Positions 25,580 through 34,202 of a DNA stretch of 64,000 nt are shown here, in pieces. The notes beneath the pieces were generated by a model. The model made no database searches and was not told the DNA's origin. It saw only the letters and a list, made by a program, of their open reading frames with translations. Each line of letters opens with the position of its first letter. Within the stretch, counting starts at the first letter, position 1. The DNA comes from Enterobacteriaceae bacterium (GTDB taxonomy: Bacteria > Pseudomonadota > Gammaproteobacteria > Enterobacterales > Enterobacteriaceae). The stretch lies in assembly GCA_902363335.1 (NCBI GenBank), contig CABIZV010000001.1, positions 620,001 through 684,000 of the forward strand, in the 5' to 3' direction. A program made the translations under genes and the position numbers.

Positions 25580-26461
25580 ATGGATCTAACGCAACTGGAA
25601 ATGTTTAACGCCGTCGCCCAGACGGGCAGTATTACGCAGGCGGCACAGAAGGTGCATCGCGTTCCGTCAAATCTCACCACTCGCATCCGTCAACTGGAGG
25701 CTGACCTCGGCGTCGATCTCTTTATTCGTGAAAACCAGCGTCTGCGTCTGTCACCCGCCGGACACTGCTTTCTACGCTATAGCCAGCAGATCCTGGCCCT
25801 GGTCGATGAAGCTCGCATGGTGGTCGCCGGGGATGAACCGCAGGGTTTATTTGCGCTCGGCGCGCTGGAGAGTACCGCGGCCGTGCGCATTCCACAGACG
25901 CTGGCGCGCTATAACCAGCTTTACCCACGCATCCAGTTTGATTTAGCCACCGGGCCGTCAGGCACCATGACCGACGGCGTCCTCGAAGGCAGGCTTAGCG
26001 CCGCGTTTATTGACGGGCCGGTGATGCATCCAGGTCTCGATGGGATCCCGGTCTATCCAGAAGAGATGATGATTGTCGCGGCACTGGGGCATCCACCAAT
26101 TACCCGCGCAAGCGAGGTGAACGGCGTCAGTATTTATGCCTTTCGCGCCAACTGCTCCTATCGCCGTCATTTCGAGAGCTGGTTCCATGCGGATAAAGCG
26201 ACGCCGGGTCGGATCCATGAAATGGAGTCCTACCACGGTATGCTTGCCTGCGTCGTCGCGGGCGCCGGACTGGCGCTGATCCCACGCAGTATGCTGGAAA
26301 GTATGCCCGGACATCATCAGGTATCGGTCTGGCCGCTGGCAGAGAAATGGCGCTGGCTAACCACCTGGCTTGTGTGGCGGCGTGGGGCAATGAGCCGCCA
26401 GCTGGAAGCGTTTATTGCGCTACTGGATGAGCCGGAATCTGACTTAGCTGGCAATCGTTAG
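25580..26461 (+). CDS. ptrR: LysR-family regulator PtrR
   Basis: 293 residues, equal to E. coli PtrR (YneJ). The N-terminal winged helix-turn-helix reads MFNAVAQTGSITQAAQKVHR and VPSNLTTRIRQLEADLGVDL; the remaining 200 residues form the LysR effector domain. In E. coli it represses sad and glsB in response to putrescine-related metabolites and represses its own gene. Its 3' end overlaps the DeoR-type gene on the other strand by 18 bp, which marks the right boundary of the conserved block and the left edge of the inserted catabolic cluster. Confidence 0.93.
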   Translation: MDLTQLEMFNAVAQTGSITQAAQKVHRVPSNLTTRIRQLEADLGVDLFIRENQRLRLSPAGHCFLRYSQQILALVDEARMVVAGDEPQGLFALGALESTAAVRIPQTLARYNQLYPRIQFDLATGPSGTMTDGVLEGRLSAAFIDGPVMHPGLDGIPVYPEEMMIVAALGHPPITRASEVNGVSIYAFRANCSYRRHFESWFHADKATPGRIHEMESYHGMLACVVAGAGLALIPRSMLESMPGHHQVSVWPLAEKWRWLTTWLVWRRGAMSRQLEAFIALLDEPESDLAGNR

Positions 26462-27205
26462 CCGAGGCTTACTCTTTCGCAGGAGAATGCGCGTATCGTC
26501 ACTCAGGTGGCGATCGGTGATGATATCGGTCAGGGAATCGAGAGGGGCAATATTAAATAGCGACCAGGCGCCATATTTAGAGCTGTCGGCTAATAACACC
26601 CGACGGGTAGCATTGGCGATCAAATCACGTTTTAGCGCCGCTTTTTCTTCCGTCGGCGCCGTGATGCCTTTTTCAAGATCCCATCCGTTGCAGCTTAAGA
26701 ACGCCAAATCAGGCCATGTACTCTGCAACAGGCGTCGACCGTGCTCGCCAATACATGATTGACTGCTATCATCAATACGGCCGCCAATAATGGTGACTTC
26801 AATTTGTTTGAACTCGGCAAGAAAGAGTGCGATATGCAGATCGCTTGTGATCACGCGCAGCGGTAAATGCGTTATCTGTCTCGCGAGTTCGATCATCGTC
26901 GTACCGGCATCAAGAACAACCGCATCGCCCGCTTTAACCAGCGCGGCTGCCGCGCTGGCAATAGCCTGTTTCTCTTGCAAACTACGCTGTGATTTTTCAA
27001 CCGTTGTTGGCTGAACAGGAATAAACCGGTTAAGCGTCACGCCACCGTGTGTACGGCTAATCACCCCTTCCTGATCGAGTTTAATCAGGTCACGGCGAAT
27101 AGTAGCCGGTGACGCACTCGTCGCAGCTACCAACTGGTCGACTGTTACCAGATTATGGCTTTTCAGGAAGTCCATAATCTGCTCTAACCGGTTATATCCC
27201 TTCAT
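26444..27205 (-). CDS. DeoR/GlpR-family regulator of the sugar-acid cluster
   Basis: 253 residues, the standard DeoR length. The N-terminus holds the helix-turn-helix (NLVTVDQLVAATSASPATIRRDLIKLDQEG) and the family signature around ISRTHGGV; the rest is the ISOCOT sugar-phosphate sensor with VVLDAGTTMIELA and the LLADSSKYG loop. Members are usually repressors released by a phosphorylated sugar. It is the last gene of the minus-strand operon dtnK-pdxA2-deoR (one base after pdxA2), so a phosphorylated intermediate of that pathway is the expected inducer. The palindrome at 29563-29580 is the likely binding site. Confidence 0.88.
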   Translation of the reverse strand: MKGYNRLEQIMDFLKSHNLVTVDQLVAATSASPATIRRDLIKLDQEGVISRTHGGVTLNRFIPVQPTTVEKSQRSLQEKQAIASAAAALVKAGDAVVLDAGTTMIELARQITHLPLRVITSDLHIALFLAEFKQIEVTIIGGRIDDSSQSCIGEHGRRLLQSTWPDLAFLSCNGWDLEKGITAPTEEKAALKRDLIANATRRVLLADSSKYGAWSLFNIAPLDSLTDIITDRHLSDDTRILLRKSKPRLTIAS

Positions 27206-27206
27206 C

Positions 27207-28193
27207 TTATTCCTGTGCTATTTGCATGGCGAGTGCAATGGAGGTTGCCATGCTCTCAGACTTGGCCTTACCTGTCCAGGCAATATCAAATGCCGTACCA
27301 TGGTCGGCCGAAGTGCGAATAAACGGCAGGCCAGCCGTGATATTAACGCCGTCATAAAACCCGAGCAACTTAAGCGGTATATGCCCCTGATCGTGGTACA
27401 TCGCGACCACCATGTCATACAGACCTTCGTGGCACTGCATAAACACGGTATCAGGCGGACACGGCCCGGCTACGTTAACGCCTTTCGCTTTCATCGATTC
27501 AACCGCTGGTCCAACAATACGTATCTCTTCATCGCCAAACAGACCGTTCTCACCCGCATGAGGATTCACCCCCGCGACCGCAATGCGCGGATGGCTAAAA
27601 CCCACCCGACGCAGGAAATGGTCTGCAATACCAATCACCGTTTCAACGCGCGACTGGTTGAGAGTTTCAAGAAATTTACGCAGCGCTACGTGCGTGGAGA
27701 TATGAATAACTTTGAGCTTATCGGTATACAGCACCATTGCGTAATCTTTAGTCTGGGTCAGATGCGCCAGCATTTCTGTGTGCCCTGGGAAATTATGCCC
27801 TCCAAGATGCAGCGCTTCTTTATTTAACGGCGCGGTCGCAATTGCGAAAACTTCTTCCGCCAGCGCCAGTTCAGTCGCCCTCTTGATACAGCGGTAGGCC
27901 AAATCACCCGCCTGCGCCTGCACTTCACCAATGCGCAAGCTCTCAGGTTCGGCCAACGGCTCATCAATCACGTTTATTGTTCCCGGGCAAAATTCAGCCT
28001 GCCCTGGATTGTCAATTATTCTCAGTTCGGCGGGTGGGGTTATCCCCATCGCCAATACTCGCCGTAACGTCTGCGCGCAGCCAACCACAACGGCCGGGGC
28101 GCCATTTAGTTTCCCTTCAACCAAGGATTTGATAATGATTTCCGGGCCTATGCCTGCCGGGTCTCCCATCGTTACTGCAATGATGTTAGTCAC
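27207..28193 (-). CDS. pdxA2: PdxA2-type 4-phosphoerythronate/threonate dehydrogenase
   Basis: 328 residues from GTG 28193, which follows GAGGAG at a normal distance; starts further upstream are inside the kinase gene. It is a PdxA homologue: AVTMGDPAGIGPEI at the start, ATAPLNKEALHLGGHNFPGHTEML, NPHAGENGLFG and YHDQGHIPLKLLGF carry the metal-binding histidines and aspartate. PdxA2 paired with a DUF1537 kinase is known to oxidise D-threonate or D-erythronate 4-phosphate, with decarboxylation to dihydroxyacetone phosphate. The pairing here argues for that rather than vitamin B6 synthesis. Confidence 0.88.
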   Translation of the reverse strand: MTNIIAVTMGDPAGIGPEIIIKSLVEGKLNGAPAVVVGCAQTLRRVLAMGITPPAELRIIDNPGQAEFCPGTINVIDEPLAEPESLRIGEVQAQAGDLAYRCIKRATELALAEEVFAIATAPLNKEALHLGGHNFPGHTEMLAHLTQTKDYAMVLYTDKLKVIHISTHVALRKFLETLNQSRVETVIGIADHFLRRVGFSHPRIAVAGVNPHAGENGLFGDEEIRIVGPAVESMKAKGVNVAGPCPPDTVFMQCHEGLYDMVVAMYHDQGHIPLKLLGFYDGVNITAGLPFIRTSADHGTAFDIAWTGKAKSESMATSIALAMQIAQE

Positions 28194-28194
28194 T

Positions 28195-29424
28195 CTATTT
28201 CTCCTCAATAAAATTCAAGACCTCAAGCAAAGTGGTTTCCGTTCCGAATCCACCCGCTTTGGTCATTACCGGCTTTTGCCAGCTACTACCCAGAAAATTG
28301 CCGTACGGCACACATTGCGCCACCCGACCTGTAATATGAAATCCGTTCGCCCCCATTGCTCGTGCCACGGCGACAGCCACGTCGCCACCGGATAAATAGA
28401 GCGCGCCCGGTGCACTTTTCTCGATGGCCAACTGGCCAACCTGCGCCAGGTACGTACAAATTCGCTCGCCGAGTTCAGTGCGTTCTATCCCATACTGGTG
28501 GCACAACGCGTCAATACGGCCTCGCGCTGCATCATCAGGACGGGTAGTCACTACGCAGTGATTATTTTGACTTAACGCCGAGACGATGCGCTGAGCATCA
28601 ATGCTGGCATCACCCTCAAAGGCCGATGCGACATCAATATCGACGCGTACGACGCGAGGATGCCGCTCAATACAAGACACTTGCTGTTGAGCGATTTCAC
28701 TCATCGAACCGACTATCGCCAGCAGCGTCCTGTGCTTCGTTGCGGCTAGCCGCTGCGCCATGGCATCGCATAGTCCCGCCGAACCAACCAGCAGTACCTG
28801 CTGAGCGGAGGCGGCAACAGCGTCGATAACCGCATCAAGTTGCTGATTGGTTTGGGCATCGATAATCAGCACTCGGGGTGTGTCGCTGTGTCTCTCCAGA
28901 GCGGCGTTGAGGGCTTGAGGAGTGGTGAATGTGCAAGATATTTGACTCTGCTGGGCCACCAGGCTTGCAATATCCGCGCTGATGACCGGCGTTTTTGGAT
29001 CGGTCGCAAACTCAGTTTTATCGACAGGGATTCCGTGTACATAGCATTGCCCAAGCCTCGTTGTCCGCCCAGCCGCGGGAAATGCCGGTGCCAGTACCGC
29101 TACGGAGCAATTCAGCACTCGCATCACGGCCTCAAGCTCTGCGCCAAGATTGCCGCGTAGCGTGGAGTCGATTTTTTTGATAATCCAGCGTGGTAAAAAA
29201 CGCGGTAAGAACGCTTCCATTAATTCACTCACCCGCTTTACAGACTCAGCGGCAGAAAGTGCCCGACTATCACTGTTCAGAATAAGCGCCTGAGGCTCCC
29301 CCTGATACTCGGTGCTAAACGCCACTTCTACCCGCATTCCCGTCTCTGCCAGGCTCACGCCTGCATCGTTGGCCCCGGTTAAGTCATCCGCTAAAACCAA
29401 CACCTTGTTATCAACGCTGACCAT
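28195..29424 (-). CDS. dtnK: Four-carbon acid sugar kinase (DUF1537, DtnK-like)
   Basis: 409 residues. The N-terminal DUF1537 domain opens with VLADDLTGANDAGVSLAETG, the conserved substrate-binding aspartates, and has IIKKIDSTLRGNLGAELEAV; the C-terminal nucleotide domain has YLSGGDVAVAVARAMGANG. Such kinases phosphorylate D-threonate, D-erythronate or related acids at C4 with ATP. The exact acid cannot be read from sequence, so the symbol is provisional. It is the first gene on the minus strand from the divergent promoter and is followed without gap by pdxA2. AAGGGATAACG precedes the ATG. Confidence 0.87.
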   Translation of the reverse strand: MVSVDNKVLVLADDLTGANDAGVSLAETGMRVEVAFSTEYQGEPQALILNSDSRALSAAESVKRVSELMEAFLPRFLPRWIIKKIDSTLRGNLGAELEAVMRVLNCSVAVLAPAFPAAGRTTRLGQCYVHGIPVDKTEFATDPKTPVISADIASLVAQQSQISCTFTTPQALNAALERHSDTPRVLIIDAQTNQQLDAVIDAVAASAQQVLLVGSAGLCDAMAQRLAATKHRTLLAIVGSMSEIAQQQVSCIERHPRVVRVDIDVASAFEGDASIDAQRIVSALSQNNHCVVTTRPDDAARGRIDALCHQYGIERTELGERICTYLAQVGQLAIEKSAPGALYLSGGDVAVAVARAMGANGFHITGRVAQCVPYGNFLGSSWQKPVMTKAGGFGTETTLLEVLNFIEEK

Positions 29425-29599
29425 CGTTATCCCTTTTCAAATCGATTGAAATTGACAATGATTATATTCAATCACAATTGATTAAATGTGAGCAAGCTCA
29501 AGTTATTAAATCGCCGTATAAATTATAACTTCACCCCATAATCTGAGTGATGCGAATAAAGAATGATTAAATTTAATCATCATGAGACAGGAGAAAGAA
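29425..29599. promoter_or_regulatory. Divergent promoter region of the sugar-acid cluster
   Basis: A 175-bp AT-rich gap serves dtnK-pdxA2-deoR to the left and the adh-to-permease operon to the right. It contains the palindrome at 29563-29580 and a further half-site TTGATTAAAT at 29478-29487. Confidence 0.6.
29563..29580. promoter_or_regulatory. Candidate operator, 18-bp perfect palindrome
   Basis: ATGATTAAATTTAATCAT is fully symmetric and ends 19 bp before the alcohol dehydrogenase start. Repression by the adjacent DeoR-type protein is the simplest reading. Confidence 0.55.
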
Positions 29600-30745
29600 G
29601 TGACAGCAATTAACAGTACTCTTATCAGCGGTGCAGGTGCCTATTCCGCCCTGGTTCCGCTGCTGGCAGGCAAACGGCGTGTGTTGCTGGTTACCGATGC
29701 CCACGTGGGCAAGCTCGATGCCGTACATCAGATTCGCACGCTTATGCAAGAAGGTGAGCGTCAGGTCCAAATCATTGATGCGGTACCCGCCGAACCCAGC
29801 CAGCACGATATGATGCAAATTTTGCGTCTTGCAAGTGGCAACTTGCCTGAGCTTATTGTTGGGATCGGCGGCGGCAGCGTTCTGGATGTCAGCAAATTGC
29901 TTTCCGTTCTATTGCATCCGCACTCGCCAGGACTTGATGCACTACTGGCAGGCGAAAAACCGCAGCAGAAAATAACCTCCTTGCTAATTCCCGCCACCGC
30001 CGGGACCGGTTCAGAGGCCACGCCAAACGCGATCCTCGCCATTCCGGAACACAATACCAAGATCGGCATTATTTCCCCGGTTCTGCTACCGGATTACGTC
30101 GCCTTGTTCCCGGAATTAACCACCAGTATGCCTGCGCATATTGCTTCCTCTACTGGCATTGACGCGCTGTGTCACCTGATAGAATGCTTTACTTCGACCG
30201 TCGCCAACCCGATTAGCGATAATGCGGCGTTAATCGGCCTTCATAAGCTGGTACGCAATATTGAACTATCCGTTCAAGAACCGCAGAATCTGGTGGCGAA
30301 GCTGGAAATGCTGTGGGCCTCTTATTATGGCGGCATGGCAATTAACCACGCAGGTACCCATCTGGTACACGCCCTTTCTTATCCGCTTGGCGGCAAATAT
30401 CACCTGCCACACGGGGTGGCTAACGCTATTTTGCTAGCACCTTGCATGAAGGTCGTACGTCCTTATGCGGTGGCTAAGTTCGCCCAGGTATGGGATCTCA
30501 TTCCTGATGCGGATCTGACCCTTAGTGAAGACGAAAAATCCTATGCGCTGGTCGAGTGGCTGGCCGCACTGGTAAAACGTCTGCAATTGCCCGACAACTT
30601 GTCGGCACTCGGCGTCCCGCAAGAAAGCATTTGTGAGCTGACTGATGCGGCGCTCAACGTCAAACGTTTAATGAATAACGCACCATGCAGCGTTAATCAT
30701 GAACAGGTTCAGGCGGTCTACCGCACCCTATTTCCAGCACAATAA
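29600..30745 (+). CDS. Iron-containing (group III) alcohol dehydrogenase
   Basis: 381 residues from GTG 29600, which has AGGAGA at 29588-29593; an ATG at 29582 lies too close to the operator and lacks a ribosome site. Group III signatures: VGIGGGSVLDVSKLLSVLL for NAD(P), TAGTGSEATPNAIL, and the metal region GIDALCHLIECFTS with HALSYPLGGKYHLPHG. These enzymes interconvert alcohols and aldehydes or ketones. It heads the plus-strand operon and should act on an intermediate made by the aldolase or needed before the kinase; I cannot name it. Confidence 0.85.
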   Translation: MTAINSTLISGAGAYSALVPLLAGKRRVLLVTDAHVGKLDAVHQIRTLMQEGERQVQIIDAVPAEPSQHDMMQILRLASGNLPELIVGIGGGSVLDVSKLLSVLLHPHSPGLDALLAGEKPQQKITSLLIPATAGTGSEATPNAILAIPEHNTKIGIISPVLLPDYVALFPELTTSMPAHIASSTGIDALCHLIECFTSTVANPISDNAALIGLHKLVRNIELSVQEPQNLVAKLEMLWASYYGGMAINHAGTHLVHALSYPLGGKYHLPHGVANAILLAPCMKVVRPYAVAKFAQVWDLIPDADLTLSEDEKSYALVEWLAALVKRLQLPDNLSALGVPQESICELTDAALNVKRLMNNAPCSVNHEQVQAVYRTLFPAQ

Positions 30746-30763
30746 CACCAGGGATGAAATGTA

Positions 30764-31648
30764 ATGAGTAATGTAATTAACGGCGTATTAACCGCCATCG
30801 TGACGCCTTTTACTACCGAAGGTGCGGTAAATATCCAGGCACTAAAGCAGCAGGTACAGCGCCAACTCCGCGCTGGCAACGGTATTTTTTGCGGCGGTAC
30901 CAACGGAGAATTCTTTGTATTAAATGAAGCGGAGAAAGTCGCGATTGCTAGAGCCTGCGTAGAGGAAGTCGCTGGGCGCGCACCGGTCGTGGCGCATATT
31001 GGCGAAGTGTCGACGCGTGAAACCATCCGTCTCGGTCAGCAAATTGAGAAGCTGGGCGTTGATGCAGTGTCCGTGATCACCCCTTGGTTTGTACCGCTAA
31101 AACAAGAAGAACTTATCTGCCACTACACCGCCATCGCCGACGCCCTGAAGGTGCCCGTGTTTCTCTACAACATTCCGGCGCGTACCGGCAACACCATTGA
31201 GCCGCAAACCGCGCGTGAGCTGGCGCAGCACCCCAATATTATCGGCGTAAAAGACAGCGCAGGAAGCTACGAAAGCTTGAAAGATTTCCTCGATGCAGTT
31301 CGGGACATCCGCGATTTTGACGTTCTGAACGGCCCCGACTCTTTGATTCATCAGGGATTCATTGACGGCTGCTCTGCCTGTATTTCCGGATTGGCCAACG
31401 TTGCTCCAGACGAGATCAATGCTATCTGGACACGTTTTAAAGAAGGTGATATTCGCGCATCCCAACAGGCGCAGGAGAACGTAACCGGACTGCGTACCGA
31501 TCTCTATAAAGTAGCGTTCTCGCCAGCCGCCGTAAAAAAAGCGCTACAGCTGATGGGATATGAGGTGGGCAACAGCCGCTATGCGGTCAACTTCACGCCA
31601 GCACAGTGCGAGCAAATTAAACAAACTATCGCTAAATATATTTCCTGA
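30764..31648 (+). CDS. DapA/NanA-family class I aldolase or dehydratase
   Basis: 294 residues, normal for the dihydrodipicolinate synthase/N-acetylneuraminate lyase superfamily. The Schiff-base lysine is K163 in IIGVKDSAGS, the proton-relay tyrosine Y135 in LYNIPARTGN, and the pyruvate carboxylate loop reads CGGTNGEF at 43-50 (GTNGE instead of GTTGE). The family joins or splits pyruvate and an aldehyde. Neighbours typical of sialic-acid genes (sialidase fold, YhcH type) favour a lyase for a 2-keto-3-deoxy acid over lysine biosynthesis. It starts 18 bp after the alcohol dehydrogenase. Confidence 0.85.
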   Translation: MSNVINGVLTAIVTPFTTEGAVNIQALKQQVQRQLRAGNGIFCGGTNGEFFVLNEAEKVAIARACVEEVAGRAPVVAHIGEVSTRETIRLGQQIEKLGVDAVSVITPWFVPLKQEELICHYTAIADALKVPVFLYNIPARTGNTIEPQTARELAQHPNIIGVKDSAGSYESLKDFLDAVRDIRDFDVLNGPDSLIHQGFIDGCSACISGLANVAPDEINAIWTRFKEGDIRASQQAQENVTGLRTDLYKVAFSPAAVKKALQLMGYEVGNSRYAVNFTPAQCEQIKQTIAKYIS

Positions 31649-31753
31649 ATATAACCAATATAATTAATCAAACCACGGTGCCGTTTATAAATAGCGGTAC
31701 CAAAAACACTATTTAACACGCTGTAACTTACACTCTGTAAGGAATATTTACCT

Positions 31754-32515
31754 ATGTTTATATGGATGCTCGATCCTGAAATATGGATTACGCTGGTTAC
31801 ACTCACCTTTCTGGAAATTATTCTTGGGGTAGATAATATAATTTTTCTTTCACTGGTGGTAGCCAAACTCCCGGTACAGCAACAAAACATTGCCCGAAAA
31901 CTTGGATTAAGTGGCGCCATGATCATGCGAGTGTTATTGCTGGTGTCGATAGCCTGGCTAGCACACATTACGGTTGCGCTATTTACGATTGCAAATTTTG
32001 TTGTTTCAGTGCGTACTATCATATTATTTATCGGCGGATGTTTTCTGATTTATAAATCATTGCAAGAGATCCGTGGTGAGTTACAAGCAGAAGAAGAGTC
32101 TCATTGCACCAGCCAGCGCCACCTCTCGCTGGCTGGGGCCATCATCCAGATCATGTTACTGGATATAGTTTTCAGCCTGGATTCGGTTATCACCGCGGTG
32201 GGCCTGTCACAACACATTTTCATTATGATTGCTGCAGTTATCATTGCTGTCGGGATAATGATGTTTGCGGCAAAAATGATTGGCGACTTTGTCAATAATA
32301 CACCAACCATGAAAATGCTTGCGTTAACTTTTTTACTACTGGTGGGAATATTATTGGTTGCCGATAGTCTGGAAATTCATATCGCGAAAGGCTATCTCTA
32401 CTTTGCCATCTTCTTTTCTCTTACAGTGGAAACTCTGAATATCGTTCGTAACAAAAAAATCATTAAAGCCTCCGCGGCTGAAAAATCTTACGCGTCATTA
32501 CCATTAAATAAATAA
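31754..32515 (+). CDS. TerC-family membrane protein (YgdQ-like)
   Basis: 253 residues with seven to eight hydrophobic segments, similar along its length to E. coli YgdQ (237 residues). The TerC motifs LEIILGVDNIIFLSLVVAKL near residue 20 and LDIVFSLDSVITAVGLS near 140 contain the conserved membrane aspartates thought to bind metal or other cations. The family is linked with manganese export and metal handling. It sits inside the sugar-acid operon, 105 bp after the aldolase and 30 bp before the sialidase-like gene. The upstream gap holds an inverted repeat around GGTGCCG / CGGTACC at about 31677-31701. Confidence 0.82.
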   Translation: MFIWMLDPEIWITLVTLTFLEIILGVDNIIFLSLVVAKLPVQQQNIARKLGLSGAMIMRVLLLVSIAWLAHITVALFTIANFVVSVRTIILFIGGCFLIYKSLQEIRGELQAEEESHCTSQRHLSLAGAIIQIMLLDIVFSLDSVITAVGLSQHIFIMIAAVIIAVGIMMFAAKMIGDFVNNTPTMKMLALTFLLLVGILLVADSLEIHIAKGYLYFAIFFSLTVETLNIVRNKKIIKASAAEKSYASLPLNK

Positions 32516-32545
32516 CCCCTACTGAAATAATAATGGAGTATGAAT

Positions 32546-33718
32546 ATGTCTGTAACCGCAATTCGAGACGGAATTATTTGTCAGCACGAACAAGATAAGC
32601 GTGTAGAAACCGCAATGCTGCCGTCATCTTGCCCGCAGAACCATGCGGCAAATCTGCTACCGATGCCGGATGGTTCACTCATGTGCGTATGGTTCGGCGG
32701 CACTCAGGAGGGCGTTGCCGATATCTCTGTTTGGGGATCGCGTCTGCTCCCCGAAAGCCGCCAGTGGAGCGAGGCGGTGAAATTATCGAACGATGCCAGC
32801 CGCTCAGAGCAAAACCCGGTGCTATTTCTGGCTCCGGATGACGTGCTGTGGTTGCTTTGGACCGCACAGATCTCCGGTAACCAGGATACCGCTATCGTGC
32901 GTTATCGCCGGTCGACCGACCTGGGAAAGAGCTGGGGTGAAATTGCCACGCTGCTTGATAAACCCGGCACCTTTATACGCCAGCCGATAACCGTTCTGGA
33001 AAACGGCAACTGGCTGTTACCCGTCTTTTATTGCCGTACTCAGCCGGGTGAAAAATGGGTTGGCAACGATGATGTCAGCGCAGTCAAAATTTCATCCGAC
33101 CAGGGCAAAACCTGGCGCGATGTCGACTTACCGCAAAGCCTCGGATGCGTGCATATGAATATTACCGCGCTGCCAGGCGGCAAGTTGGTAGCGCTATTCC
33201 GCAGCCGCTGGGCCGATAACATCTATTACAGTCAGTCCATCGATAACGGCGAAAGCTGGTCGGCACCGCAACCAACAGTACTGCCCAATAACAACTCCTC
33301 GATTCAAGTGACGACACTCGCCAGCGGCGAACTGGCACTGGTGTTTAACAACATGAGCGCGGCCGGTGCAATGGAGCGTCGCGCCTCACTTTACGATGAA
33401 ATCGACGATGGCGATAACAGTCGCAAAGAACCTGAAGTCACTCATGGTCGCTCGGCTTTCTGGGGCGCCCCACGTGCACCAATGACGGTCGCTATTTCCG
33501 CTGACGGCGGCAAAACCTGGCCATGGCAGCGCAATCTCGATGAAGGCGACGGTTACTGTATGACCAATAATTCTCTGGATAAGCGTAACCGCGAATTCTC
33601 CTATCCGAGCATAAAACAAAGCGCGGACGGCTCGCTGCACATTGCCTACACGTGGTTCCGCCAGGCCATTAAATACGTGCACATCTCACCTGATTGGGTA
33701 AAGGAGACCGCACGATGA
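32546..33718 (+). CDS. Sialidase-fold (BNR/Asp-box) protein, cytoplasmic
   Basis: 390 residues from ATG 32546, spaced eight bases from GGAG; ATG 32540 is too close. It has a six-bladed sialidase-like propeller with Asp-boxes STDLGKSWGE, SSDQGKTWRD, SIDNGESWSA and SADGGKTWPW. There is no signal peptide, so any hydrolysis occurs inside the cell on an imported glycoside. It resembles the predicted neuraminidase group COG4692 rather than secreted sialidases. Its stop overlaps the start of the YhcH-type gene (ATGA at 33715-33718). Activity on sialic acid is not proven by sequence. Confidence 0.75.
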   Translation: MSVTAIRDGIICQHEQDKRVETAMLPSSCPQNHAANLLPMPDGSLMCVWFGGTQEGVADISVWGSRLLPESRQWSEAVKLSNDASRSEQNPVLFLAPDDVLWLLWTAQISGNQDTAIVRYRRSTDLGKSWGEIATLLDKPGTFIRQPITVLENGNWLLPVFYCRTQPGEKWVGNDDVSAVKISSDQGKTWRDVDLPQSLGCVHMNITALPGGKLVALFRSRWADNIYYSQSIDNGESWSAPQPTVLPNNNSSIQVTTLASGELALVFNNMSAAGAMERRASLYDEIDDGDNSRKEPEVTHGRSAFWGAPRAPMTVAISADGGKTWPWQRNLDEGDGYCMTNNSLDKRNREFSYPSIKQSADGSLHIAYTWFRQAIKYVHISPDWVKETAR

Positions 33719-34191
33719 TCGTCGGGAATCTTAATGCCCTGTCTATGGCAGGGCTTCCTCCTTCGCTACGGCAGATCCTCGCCCATCCACAGGCCACATT
33801 TGCGGCACTAGGGGGCAGAGAAGATGGCCGCTGGCAACCGGAAAACTGCCGCTGGTATTGCACCATCGGCGAAGCCCATACGCAGCCTGCCGTAGAGCGC
33901 CACACCGAATATCACCATCAGTGGGCAGATATTCAAGTGATGCTCGTCGGCTGCGAGGTCATTAACGCGGGAACAAGGGACATTGCTCAAGATAACGACG
34001 AGGAACGTAAGCCCGATCTGTTTATCGCCAGCGATTGCCAGCTGCCGGTAAGCATCATTCTGCATCCCGGTGATTTTGCCGTCTTCCTCCCCGGCGAGCC
34101 TCATCAGGCACTTTGCGCGGTGAACGCGCCAGGTACGGTCCGTAAAGCCGTGTTCAAAGTACCAGGAGACATGCTGGAAGGGCAAATATAA
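33715..34191 (+). CDS. YhcH/YjgK/YiaL-family protein (NanQ-like anomerase)
   Basis: 158 residues from ATG 33715, coupled to the sialidase-like gene by a four-base overlap. Family blocks are EYHHQWADIQVMLVGCEVI and FAVFLPGEPHQALCAV, with the histidine and glutamate residues that coordinate metal in this cupin-like fold. E. coli YhcH (NanQ) speeds N-acetylneuraminate anomer exchange; YiaL belongs to a diketogulonate operon. The presence of this family with an aldolase and sialidase-fold protein supports an acidic sugar able to form a ring as pathway intermediate. Confidence 0.82.
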   Translation: MIVGNLNALSMAGLPPSLRQILAHPQATFAALGGREDGRWQPENCRWYCTIGEAHTQPAVERHTEYHHQWADIQVMLVGCEVINAGTRDIAQDNDEERKPDLFIASDCQLPVSIILHPGDFAVFLPGEPHQALCAVNAPGTVRKAVFKVPGDMLEGQI

Positions 34192-34202
34192 GGAGATTTA
34201 AA

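Noticed and set aside
27207..28208. pdxA2 start upstream inside the kinase gene
   Set aside because: The upstream codon is TTG without a ribosome site, whereas GTG 28193 has GAGGAG at proper spacing.
31677..31701. Terminator between the aldolase and TerC genes
   Set aside because: The inverted repeat has no U-tract and the genes on both sides run in the same direction, so it was noted only as a possible attenuator.
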